From contig NZ_CP075583.1 of the NCBI RefSeq assembly GCF_023509035.1, forward strand, positions 2,604,001-2,668,000: a DNA stretch of 64,000 nucleotides. Reading direction: 5' to 3'. Position numbers and translations under genes: made by a program. Shown here in pieces: positions 45,164 through 54,900 of the stretch (its first letter is position 1; every line of letters begins with the position of its first letter). The notes beneath the pieces are model-generated. The model ran no database searches. It was not told the DNA's origin and was given only the letters and a program-made list of their open reading frames with translations. The DNA is from Janthinobacterium lividum. GTDB taxonomy: Bacteria > Pseudomonadota > Gammaproteobacteria > Burkholderiales > Burkholderiaceae_D.

Positions 45164-45193
45164 AAAAAGGGAGCCTTGCGGCTCCCTTTTTTT
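45164..45193. terminator. Bidirectional terminator between pit and the MBL hydrolase gene
   Basis: AAAAAGGGAGCC, loop TTGC, GGCTCCCTTTTTTT. The A/T flanks let it serve both the plus-strand pit gene and the convergent minus-strand gene. Confidence 0.9.
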
Positions 45194-46088
45194 ATGCCCC
45201 GGTCAATTCCACCGTCAGTCCCTCGTAGGCGAGGAACACCTGCAGGCCGTCCAGGCGGCTCGCATAGCGGCCCATCACGTCGGCAAACACGGCTTCGAGC
45301 TGCTCGTCGCTGCGGGTCGGTTCGTGGTGGGTGCAGTACAGGCGCCGCGCGCCGCAGCGCAGGGCCAGGTCGAAGGCGGCGTCGAAGGTGCCGTGGCCCC
45401 AGCCCTGCTTGCCCGGATATTCCTCGCGCGTGTAGGAGCAATCCATGATCAGCGCGTCGACGCCGGCGACCACCGCGTCAATGCCGGCCTGGCGCTGCGC
45501 ATTGCGCACCGCGCTGGCTGCATGCTCGGCATGGCCGGGCGCATGCAGGTTGTAGAACGGTTCATGGTCGCCGCTGAAAAACAGCGCGGCGCCGCCGCAG
45601 TCGATGCGGTAGCCGAGGTTGACGACAGGGTGGTTCATTTCCGCGCCGCGCACGCGCGCGCCACCCACCTCGACGGCTTCGCCGGGCGCCAGCGTGCGGT
45701 ACTCGATGCAGGCCGCCATGGCCGCTTCGCTGACAGGGAAATAGCTGTTTTGCAGCTGCACCGCCATCACGTGCTCGATGCCGCGTCCGGCGGCCGCATC
45801 GTGGGCGCCGTACAGGCGCATGCGGTTGCCGGCCACGAACAGGGGCGAAAACATGGGCAGGCCGTGGATGTGGTCCCAGTGGCTGTGCGTGATGAAGACG
45901 TGTGCGTCAACGGGCTCGCCCGGCGGCAGTTGCTGCGCCAGCGAGAAGATGCCGCTGCCCGCATCGAGAATGATCAGGCTATCGTTGTCGGTGCGCACTT
46001 CGATGCATGTGGTGTTGCCGCCATAGCGCGCCGTGCGCGGGCCGGGAGAGGGGATGGAGCCGCGCACGCCCCTGAACGTGAATTTCAT
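45192..46088 (-). CDS. MBL-fold metallo-hydrolase
   Basis: A 298-aa metallo-beta-lactamase-fold enzyme. The opening MKFTFRGVRGSIPSPGP and RYGGNTTCIEV, the motif THSHWDHIHGLP (HxHxDH), NHPVVNLGYRID, FSGDHEPF and DALIMDCSYTREEY resemble the RNase Z/PhnP-like and phosphodiesterase branch rather than lactamases. The substrate is unknown. It is transcribed away from the HD-GYP gene, and the intergenic AT-rich 198 bases could hold divergent promoters. A link to the cyclic-nucleotide genes next door is only speculation. Confidence 0.85.
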   Translation of the reverse strand: MKFTFRGVRGSIPSPGPRTARYGGNTTCIEVRTDNDSLIILDAGSGIFSLAQQLPPGEPVDAHVFITHSHWDHIHGLPMFSPLFVAGNRMRLYGAHDAAAGRGIEHVMAVQLQNSYFPVSEAAMAACIEYRTLAPGEAVEVGGARVRGAEMNHPVVNLGYRIDCGGAALFFSGDHEPFYNLHAPGHAEHAASAVRNAQRQAGIDAVVAGVDALIMDCSYTREEYPGKQGWGHGTFDAAFDLALRCGARRLYCTHHEPTRSDEQLEAVFADVMGRYASRLDGLQVFLAYEGLTVELTGA

Positions 46089-46286
46089 TCAGTACCTTGT
46101 TACGGTGTAATTATTGTTAATTCTATTCTAATTAATGAGATTGGCGGCAACATTTATGTGCGTTGCTATACGGAAAGTTATTTCATTTTGTTGTAACTAA
46201 GTAATGTACAGTGCGCAGGGTGGCCGTTACACTGGCGCTTGCCGACTTCCCCTTTTTTGCTTGCCCATTACCTGATTGCCGCCAAC

Positions 46287-47909
46287 ATGCCTCAGTTGCA
46301 CCCTGAGAAAATCGCCCACAGACTGGAGCAATTGACCGAACTCAGTGTCGCGCTCGGCCACGGCCTGGGCGGCGAGGGACACGATATCGGCGCGCTGTTG
46401 CAGCGCATCGTGCTGCTGGCAAAAAGCATGAGCGGCGCCGATGGCGCTACCCTGTATCGTCCCGCTACCGACCGGCGCCAGCTGGCGTTCGACATCAGTG
46501 TCAATGACAGCCTGGGCATCGCGCAGGGCGCCGACATGGGCTTGCCTGGCGTGCCCCTGTTCGATGGCGCGGGCCAGCCCAACCTGGCGTCGGTGGCGGC
46601 GTATGCGGCCAATATGCGCCGCAGCGTGAACATCGCCGACGTCTACCGCGACGAGGGCTTCAATTTTTCCGGCATGCGCGAGTTTGACCGCCACCACGGC
46701 TACCACACGCAATCGATCCTGACGGTACCCATGAGCGACCACGAGGGCGAGTTGATCGGCGTGCTGCAGCTGGTCAATGCCAAGGATGGCGAGACGGGCC
46801 AGGTGCGCGCTTTTTCTTCCACCGACCAGCGCTTCATCGAGGCGCTGGCCGCGCAGGCGGGCGTGGCCCTGACGAATCAATTGCTCATTTCGCAGCTGGA
46901 AGAACTGCTCGAATCGCTCGTTACCCTGATCAATATCGGCATCGATGAAAAGTCGCCCTACACGGGGCGTCACTGCCAGTTCGTGCCCGAGCTGACGATG
47001 CTGCTGGCCGACGCCGTGCACGCCACGCAAACGGGACCGCTAGCCGATTTCCGGCTCAGCGACAACGAGCGCAAGCAGCTGTGGCTGGCCGGCCTGCTGC
47101 ACGACTGCGGCAAGATCACCACGCCCGTGCACGTGGTCGACAAGGCCACCAAGCTGGAGACCATTTTCGATCGCATCGCCCTGATCGACACACGCTACGA
47201 AGTGCTGCTGCGCGACGCCGAGATCGCGGCCCTGCGCCGGCAGGCGGCGCAGCCGCAGCAGAAGGACGCCATCGTCCGCGCGCTGGAACTGGAGCAGGCG
47301 GCGCTGCGCGAAGAACGCGATTTCATCCGCACGGCCAATATCGGCGGCGAAAGCATGGCGCAGGCCGACCAGGAGCGCGTGCGGCAGATAGCCAGGCGCC
47401 GCTGGCGCGCCGCCGATGGCGAACTGCGCGATTTTTTGGACGCCGACGAGACGGAAAATCTGACCATCCGCGCTGGCACCCTGACGGCGGCCGAGCGGGC
47501 CATCGTCAACAACCATATCAGCGTGTCGATCCGCATGCTCGAAGCGCTGCCGTGGCCCAAGCACCTGCAGAAGGTGCCTGAATATGCGGGCGGCCACCAC
47601 GAGCGCATGGATGGCAAGGGCTATCCGCGCGGGCTGACGAAAGAGCAGATGTCGGTGCCGGCGCGGCTGATGGCCATCGCCGACATTTTCGAGGCCCTGA
47701 CGGCGCGCGACCGGCCCTACAAGAAGGGCAAGTCGCTGTCCGAATCCTTGCGCATCCTCGGCAATTTCAGTCTGAACGGGCATATCGACCCCGAGCTGTT
47801 CGACGTTTTTATCCGCAGCAAAGTCTATCTGACCTTCGCTGAAAAGCATTTGCATCCGAGCCAGATCGATGCCGTCGACGAGGCGGCCATTCCGGGCTAT
47901 ACCCCTTGA
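46287..47909 (+). CDS. GAF and HD-GYP domain protein (putative c-di-GMP phosphodiesterase)
   Basis: A cytosolic protein of about 540 aa. A GAF domain at roughly 25-190 (LLQRIVLLAKSMSGADGATLYR to FIEALAAQAGVAL) should sense a small ligand. The HD-GYP domain follows: GRHCQFVPEL, LLHDCGKITTPVHVV and, after a helical insertion, the signature HHERMDGKGYPRGL and IADIFEALTARDRPYK. HD-GYP proteins hydrolyse c-di-GMP or related dinucleotides. The start is uncertain: ATG 46287 has no strong ribosome-binding site, and TTG 46239 is possible. Its stop overlaps the next gene (TTGA), coupling it to the cyclase. Confidence 0.88.
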   Translation: MPQLHPEKIAHRLEQLTELSVALGHGLGGEGHDIGALLQRIVLLAKSMSGADGATLYRPATDRRQLAFDISVNDSLGIAQGADMGLPGVPLFDGAGQPNLASVAAYAANMRRSVNIADVYRDEGFNFSGMREFDRHHGYHTQSILTVPMSDHEGELIGVLQLVNAKDGETGQVRAFSSTDQRFIEALAAQAGVALTNQLLISQLEELLESLVTLINIGIDEKSPYTGRHCQFVPELTMLLADAVHATQTGPLADFRLSDNERKQLWLAGLLHDCGKITTPVHVVDKATKLETIFDRIALIDTRYEVLLRDAEIAALRRQAAQPQQKDAIVRALELEQAALREERDFIRTANIGGESMAQADQERVRQIARRRWRAADGELRDFLDADETENLTIRAGTLTAAERAIVNNHISVSIRMLEALPWPKHLQKVPEYAGGHHERMDGKGYPRGLTKEQMSVPARLMAIADIFEALTARDRPYKKGKSLSESLRILGNFSLNGHIDPELFDVFIRSKVYLTFAEKHLHPSQIDAVDEAAIPGYTP

Positions 47910-50160
47910 AGCTGTCGCTGGCCTTGCGCAAGCATGGGGCGCGGTCGCTGCTGGGCGTGCTCCTGAGCGTGGCGGCGGCCCTCCTGTGCCTGTCCGGCAA
48001 CGACACTATCGCGCGGTTCGATGCCATGCTGGGCGACTGGCGCATGCGCTTTGATGCGCCGCAGCTCGACCGCCGCATCGTCATCGTCGACATCGATGAA
48101 CAAAGCCTGGCCCGGGTGGGCCGCTTCCCTTGGAGCCGCGACATCCAGGCGCGCCTGGTGCGCCAGCTCACCGGTCATTACGGCGTGGCCGCGCTGGGCT
48201 TCGATATCTCGTTTCCCGAAGCGGACACCAGTTCCGGCTACGCCGTGCTGCAAGGACTGGCGCGCGGCGAACTGGCGGGCGTGGCGGGCTTGCCGGCGCA
48301 GCTTGAAAAACTGCGCCCGGCCATGGACTACGACGGCCTGTTTGCCGAAGCCATGCGCGGCCAGCCCGTGGTGCTGGGCTACAGCGTGTCGGAGCAGCAA
48401 AGGAAGGGCGTGCTGCCCAGGCCCTCCTTCACCGTCGCCGATTTGAACGGACGCAGCGTCACGGCCTACGTGGCGCGCGGCTACGAAGCCAATATCGCGC
48501 CCCTGCAGGCGGCCGCGCAAGGCGCCGGCATCTTCACGGCGCTGACTGATGCCGATGGCGTCGTGCGTTCCTCGACCCTGTTGCAGCGCATCGGCGACGG
48601 CTATTATCCGTCGCTGTCGCTGGCCACCGTTGCCGTCTACCTGCAGGCGCGCGCCATCGCCCCCGTTTCACGGGCACGGCCGATACCCTGTCGGCGCGCG
48701 AACTGGCCAGCGGCGGCCTCGAACACATCATGCTGTTCACGCCGCGTGGCGCGCTGGCGATACCGGTGGGCGAAGCCTTGACCACCACGGTGCAGTACCG
48801 CGGCGCGGGTGGTCCCGAAGGCGGCGCTTTCCGCTATGTGTCGGCGTCCGATGTGCTGGCCGGCACGGTGCCGCCCGCGTTGCTGAAGGGCGCCCTCGTG
48901 CTGGTGGGCACCACGGCGCCCGGCTTGAACGATATCCGCGCCACGCCCGTGAATGCCGAGTATCCGGGAGTGGAAGTGCACGCCAACCTGATCAAATCCA
49001 TGCTCGACGGACGCTTCAAGGCCAGGCCCGACTATGCGCTGGCGTTCGAACTGGTGCAGGTCGTGCTGTTTGGCCTGCTGCTGGCGGGCGCCCTGGCCGT
49101 GTTGCCGCCGGCCGGCGTGATGCTGGCGACCGTGGGCGCGCTGGTGGCCGCCGTCGCCATCAATCTGTATCTGTACACCGTGCACGACCTGGTGCTGGGC
49201 GGCGCCGTGCTGCTGTTGCTGATCGTCGCGCTGTTCATCGTCAACCTGGCGTGGGGCTACTTTTTCGAGGTGCGCAAGGGGCGCGCGCTGGTGGCGCGCT
49301 TCGGCGAATATGTGGCGCCCGAGCTGGTGGCCGAGATGGCCGACGATCCGCGCCGCTACACCATGGAGGGCGAGAACCGCGAACTGACGGTGCTGTTTGC
49401 CGACGTGCGCGGTTTCACGGCCATCTCCGAGCAACTGGCGCCGGCCGCGCTGCGCGAATACATCAACGAATACCTGACGGCCATGTCGGAAGATATCCGC
49501 GACAGCCATGGCGGCACGCTGGACAAATACATCGGCGACGCCGTGATGGCGTTCTGGGGCGCGCCCGTCGCCTTTGCCGACCACGCCAGCCGCGCCGTGG
49601 CCAGCGCCTTGCTGATGCAGCAAAGCGCGGCGCGGCTGAACCAGCAGTTTTGCGCGCGCGGCTGGCCGGCGCTGCGCATCGGCATCGGCATCAATACGGG
49701 ACCCATGCATGTGGGCGACATGGGTTCGCGCATCCGCCGCGCCTACACCGTCATGGGCGACAGCGTCAACCTGGCCGCGCGCCTGGAAGGGGCCAGCAAG
49801 CTGTATGGCGTGGGCATCGTGTTGGGCGAGGCCACGCGCGCCGCCGCCCCGGACTTTGTCTACCGCGAGCTCGATCGCATACGCGTGCTGGGCAAGCAGG
49901 AGGCGGTGGCCATCTTCGAGCCGCGCTGCCTGCTGGCCGGCGCCGCAGCCGTCGAGCTGGCGCAGCTGGAACGCTGGCAAGCGGTGCTGGCCCTGCTGCG
50001 CGCCCGCGACTGGGAGGCGGCTGGCGCGCAGCTCGCGCACTTGCAGGCGGACTTCCCCGACGACAGCCTGTACCGCCTGTACGCGGCACGCCTGGAGCGC
50101 TATCGCCACCTGCCGCCGCCTGCCGACTGGGATGGCGTGACAGAGTTGCACAGCAAATAG
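47906..50160 (+). CDS. CHASE2-domain adenylate/guanylate cyclase (single-base frameshift near 48660-48664)
   Basis: A membrane cyclase, about 751 aa once repaired. The N-terminal CHASE2 sensor is periplasmic (VIVDIDEQSLARVGRFPWSRD; LGFDISFPEADTSS), followed by two or three membrane helices (VVLFGLLLAGALAVL; LLLLIVALFIVNLAWGYFF) and a class III cyclase domain with FADVRGFTAISEQ, LDKYIGDAVMAFWGAP and GINTGPMHVGDMGS. The Lys in LDKYIGD favours ATP as substrate. The frame breaks after ARAIAP; adding one C to the five-C run restores RFTGTADTLSAREL. The likely start is TTG 47906, overlapping the HD-GYP stop. CHASE2 cyclases often occur near FecR-domain proteins, as here. Confidence 0.88.
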
Positions 50161-50349
50161 GCCTGCCAGCGCACCGGAAAATGCCAGCCATGGCGCACTG
50201 TTTGTTGCGTTGCGATAAAAATCAGGGAGAAATGTTAGAAATTTCTGACTGGAAACAAAAAGCCGTCTAAAATTTGTCTTCAATCCATTGCCGTACACGC
50301 TGGCGCCTGCGGGCCGCGCGCTTGTCCGGTTACACAAGAAATCCTTCAC

Positions 50350-51961
50350 ATGACATATCGTTTGGTGCACCTGCTTGCGGGTTCCGCGCTGCTGTTCGCC
50401 GTCGGCGCCGTCGGCGCCGCCGTTTCCATGGATGAAGCTGCTCCTGCCATGCAGGAAGACGGCGTGCCGCGCTTCGAGATCCGCCGCTTCGACGTCGAGG
50501 GTAATACCTTGCTCACGTCCACGCAGGTGCAAGCGTTGATGGCGCCCTACACGGGTGCGCAGCGCGATTTTTTCCGACATTGCCCGCGCCGTCGAGGCGC
50601 TGGAGGCGGCTTACCGCGAGCGCGGTTACAGCGCCGTGCAAGTGCAACTGCCCGAGCAGGAACTGGAGCGTGGCGTGGTGCGCCTGAGCGTGCTGCAAAC
50701 GCCGTTGGGCAAGGTCGCCATCAGCGGCAATGCCCATGTCGACGAGGCCAACGTGCGGCGCGCCTTGCCATCCCTGCGCGAAGGCGAGACGCCGAACTTG
50801 CCGGCCCTGTCGCAAAGCCTGAAGCTGGCCAATGAAAACCCGGCGCGCAAGATCGAGGTGCGTCTGCAAGCCGACGAGCCGGCGGGCGCCATCGACGCCA
50901 TCGTCACGGTGGCCGATGAAAAGCCCTGGAAAGCCATGCTCAATGTGGACAACACGGGCAATGCGCAAACGGGCAAGACGCACGTGGGCGTGGTGCTGCA
51001 GCATGCCAACCTGTTCGGCCGCGATCATGTGGCCAGCCTGCAATACACGAGCAGCCTGGAAAAGCCGGACAAGGTGGGCGTGTATGGCGCCGGCTACCAC
51101 TTGCCGCTGTATGCGCTGGGCGACTCGATGGATTTTTTCGCCAGCTATTCGAACGTCGATTCGGGCAGCATTTCGGCCGGCATTTTCGACCTCGCCGTCA
51201 GCGGCCAGGGCAGCATGGCCGGCATCCGCTACAACCAGAACTTTGCCCGCAGCGGCGATTTCGAACCCAAGCTCGTGTACGGCGTCGATTACAAGGCTTA
51301 CCGCAACAGTGTGCAATTGTTCGGCATGGAACTGGGCGCCGACGTCACCGTGCATCCGCTCAGCGTCAGCTACATCGGCAGCTGGACTTTGCCCACGGGC
51401 GAGACCAGCGTGGCGGTCACCTTCGCGCACAATATTCCTGGCGGCAAGCACGGCGCGCAAGCCGATTTCGACAGAGTGCGCGCGCATGCCAAGGCGGCCT
51501 ACAACACCTTGCGCCTGAGCGCCAGCACGGGGCGCGTGCTGGCCGGCGACTGGCAATGGCGCGCGCTCGTCAATGCGCAAGTCACGCCGGACGCGCTGGT
51601 ACCGGGCGAGCAGTTCGGCGCCGGTGGCGCCGCGTCCGTGCGGGGCTTTGCCGAGCGCGAGGTGGCCAATGATACGGGCGCCAACCTGAACCTGGAACTG
51701 TACACGCCGAACTGGTGCGGCCAGGCGCTCGGCTACCAATGCCGCGCGCTGGCTTTCTATGACACGGCCTGGCTGCGCCGCAACCATGCACTGCCCGGCG
51801 AAAACACCTCGCAGGCCATCGGCAGCACTGGTCTCGGCCTGCGTTTGCTGCTGAGCAGCTATGCCAATCTGCAACTCGATTACGCCCATGTCGTCAATGG
51901 CGGCGACACGGGACAGCGGGGCGCCAACCGCCTGTATTTCCGCCTCGCCTTGGCCTACTAG
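50350..51961 (+). CDS. Two-partner secretion outer-membrane transporter TpsB (ShlB/FhaC family; single-base frameshift near 50568-50573)
   Basis: A 536-aa outer-membrane pore that exports TpsA proteins. The signal peptide (LLFAVGAVGAAVS) is followed by POTRA domains (FEIRRFDVEGNTLLTSTQVQAL; GKVAISGNAHVDEANVRRAL) and a C-terminal beta barrel with the conserved GGAASVRGFAEREV loop and terminal strand LYFRLALAY ending in an aromatic residue. The frame breaks at GAQRDF; removing one T from a six-T run (50568-50573) gives RDFSDIARAVEALEAAYRERGY. Its substrate is encoded by the next gene, 16 bases downstream. It lies 189 bases after the cyclase gene. Confidence 0.9.
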
Positions 51962-51977
51962 TATCAGGATGAACACC

Positions 51978-54900
51978 ATGCACAAGCACGTCCAGCACGC
52001 CTCCGTTTTCGTCCTGACGCCATCATTTTCGTCACCCTTTGCGCCGCCACTGCGCCGCACGGCGCTGGCGCTGCTGTTGGCTGGCTGTTTCGGCGCTGCG
52101 CAGGCCAACCCCGCCTCGCCGCAGGTGGTCAACGGACAGGCGACATTCAACCAGCAGGGCAACATCTTCTCGATCACGAATACGCCCAACACCATCATCA
52201 ACTGGCAGAGCTTTTCCATCCATGCGGGCGAAATCACGCGCTTCATCCAGCAAAACGGCAGTAGCGCCGTGCTCAACCGCATTACGGGACAAGACCCCAG
52301 CAAGATCCTGGGCGCGCTCGAATCGAACGGCAAGGTCTTCCTGATCAACCCGAACGGCATCGTCTTCGGCAAGGGCGCGAAAGTGGACGTGAACGGGCTG
52401 GTGGCCTCCAGCCTGGGCCTGTCGAATGCGGATTTCCTTTCCGGCAAGCGTGAATTTACAGCCGGCAGCGTCGCTGGCGCGGTCAGCAATGCGGGCGCCA
52501 TCCATGCGGGCAAGGGCGGGCAAGTGCTGCTGATCGCGCCGAACGTGGAAAACACGGGCATCATCACGGCGCCGAATGGCGAAGTGATCCTGGCGGCCGG
52601 GCGCAGTGTGCAACTGGCCGACCCCGGCAATCCGCAATTGCGCGTGCTGCTCTCGGCGCCAACGGACCAGGCCCTGAACCTGGGCCAGATCATTGCCCAG
52701 GGTGGCAGCATCGGCATGGCCGGCGCGCTGGTGAGCCAGCGCGGCGTGCTCAATGCGAATAGCGCCGTCATCGGCGACAACGGCAGAATCGTCCTCAAGG
52801 CCAGCGGCAAGGCGCTGCTCGAAGCGGGCAGCGTCACCAGCGCCACCGGCGCGGCCGGCAAGGGTGGCGACATCCAGGTGCTGGGCGAGCAGGTGGGCTT
52901 GCTGGGCAATGCAAAGGTTGACGCCAGCGGCGCCACGGGCGGCGGCACGGTCTTGCTGGGCGGCGACTACCAGGGCAAGAACGCGGCCGTGCAGAATGCG
53001 CGGCAAACGCTGGTTGGCAAGGACGCCAGCGTCACTGCCGATGCCATCGGCAATGGCAACGGTGGCAAGATCATCGCCTGGGGCAATGCATCGGCCCAGG
53101 TGTACGGCAGCCTTTCCGCGCGCGGCGGCGCGCAAGGCGGCGACGGCGGCTTCGTGGAAACGTCCGGCCATTACCTGGCCGTCGACGGCATCCGCGTCAA
53201 TACCAGCGCGGCGCGTGGCAAGCGCGGCAACTGGCTGCTCGATCCGTATGACATCACCGTAGTCGCCGGTTCGGGCGGCCAGCTGGGTGACGTCGATCAG
53301 TTCGCCGACGCGCCGTCCACCGGCAACGCCAGCATCGGCGCCGACCTCCTTTCTAGCGCCAGCAGCAACGTCACGTTGCAGGCAACGCATCGCATCAATT
53401 TCAACAGCGCCGTCAATATCACGCAGCAAGGCGTGGGTTTGACGGCGCAGGCGGGCGAAACGATCAACGTTAACGCATCCATCACCACCAATGGCGGAGC
53501 CGTCAGATTGTTCGCCAATGATGCCAGCAGCGGAAGCATTGGGGCCGTTGGCTCGCTTGTGAATCTGGCGGCGCCGATCACCAGCAATGGCGGTAGCGTT
53601 TATCTTTCCGGCGCCAGCGTAGGTGGCGCCGGCGTGGTCGATGTCGGCAGCGGCCATCTGAGCCTGATCAGCAATTTCCAGGGCGGTGCTATCGACCTGA
53701 CTGGCAGCGGAGATCAGTTGCTGGGCAGCGGAATCGCCGGCCAGACGGTGACCTTGCAGGCAGATAATATCGGCATTAACGGCAAGGTCAACTTCGGCGG
53801 CACGGGCGGCGGCGCGAATGTCATCATCAAGCCCCTGAACAGTTCGCGCAGCATCGACCTGGGCACCAAATCAGGCACGGCCCTGAGTTTGAACGCGATT
53901 GAGCTGGCTGGCATCTCGTCCTCGTCGCTGACCATCGGCGACGGCACGAACACGGGCGGCATACGCATATCGGATGCGCTTGCCAGGGCAGGCGATCTGC
54001 ACCTCAATGCAGCTTCCGGTATCACGGCCACGGGTGCCGTGACGGTGGACGGCACTTTTTCTCTCGACGGCGGCAGCTGGGTGCAAAATGCAGCTGCCTT
54101 GCCAGGGTTCAGCGCCAGAAATTTCACTATCGGCAGCGGCGCCAGTTTCCTGCGCGTGGCCGGTGGCGACGGTGTCGCTTCACCTTATCTGCTCGCCGAT
54201 ATCTATGGCTTGCAAGGCATAGCCAGCCTTGGTCTCGGCAACAATTATCGCCTGGCCGGCAATATCGACGCCAGCGGCACGGTGAACTGGAATGGTGGCA
54301 AGGGCTTCATTCCCATCGCCGGAGGCAGCGCGGCCTATTCCGGCGTATTCGATGGCGCCGGCTTTGCCATCAGCAACTTGATCATCGACGGCGGGTCCTA
54401 CGATTCGCCCGTGGGGCTGTTTGGCAGCTTGCAGGGCGGCACCGTGCGTAACCTGAACCTGAACGGGGGCAGCGTCTTTGGCAAGACAAACGTGGGTGCG
54501 TTGGTGGGCAATGTGCTCAGCGGTACGATCGACAATGTCAGCAGCAGCGTCATCGTTAGTGGCCGGCGTAATGTGGGCGGGCTGGTCGGAAGCAACGGCG
54601 GGAGGATCTCTGCTGCCAGTGCAAGCGGGGCGGTCAATGGCGCTACTGCCGATGACGCGGGAGGCATCGGCGGCCTGGTGGGCTTGAACCAGACGGGCGC
54701 CAGCATCACGGCGTCGACGGCCAGTGGCGCCGTCACGGGCGCGCGCACGATGGTTGGCGGCCTGGTGGGCAATAACGACGGAGCGGTTGCCCAGTCGTAC
54801 GCCACGGGCACCGTCCACGGTGCGGCGAATATCGGCGGCCTGGTAGGGCGCAACGGCGGCAGCATCAGCAATGCTTATGCCACTGGCGCAGTGGGTGCTG

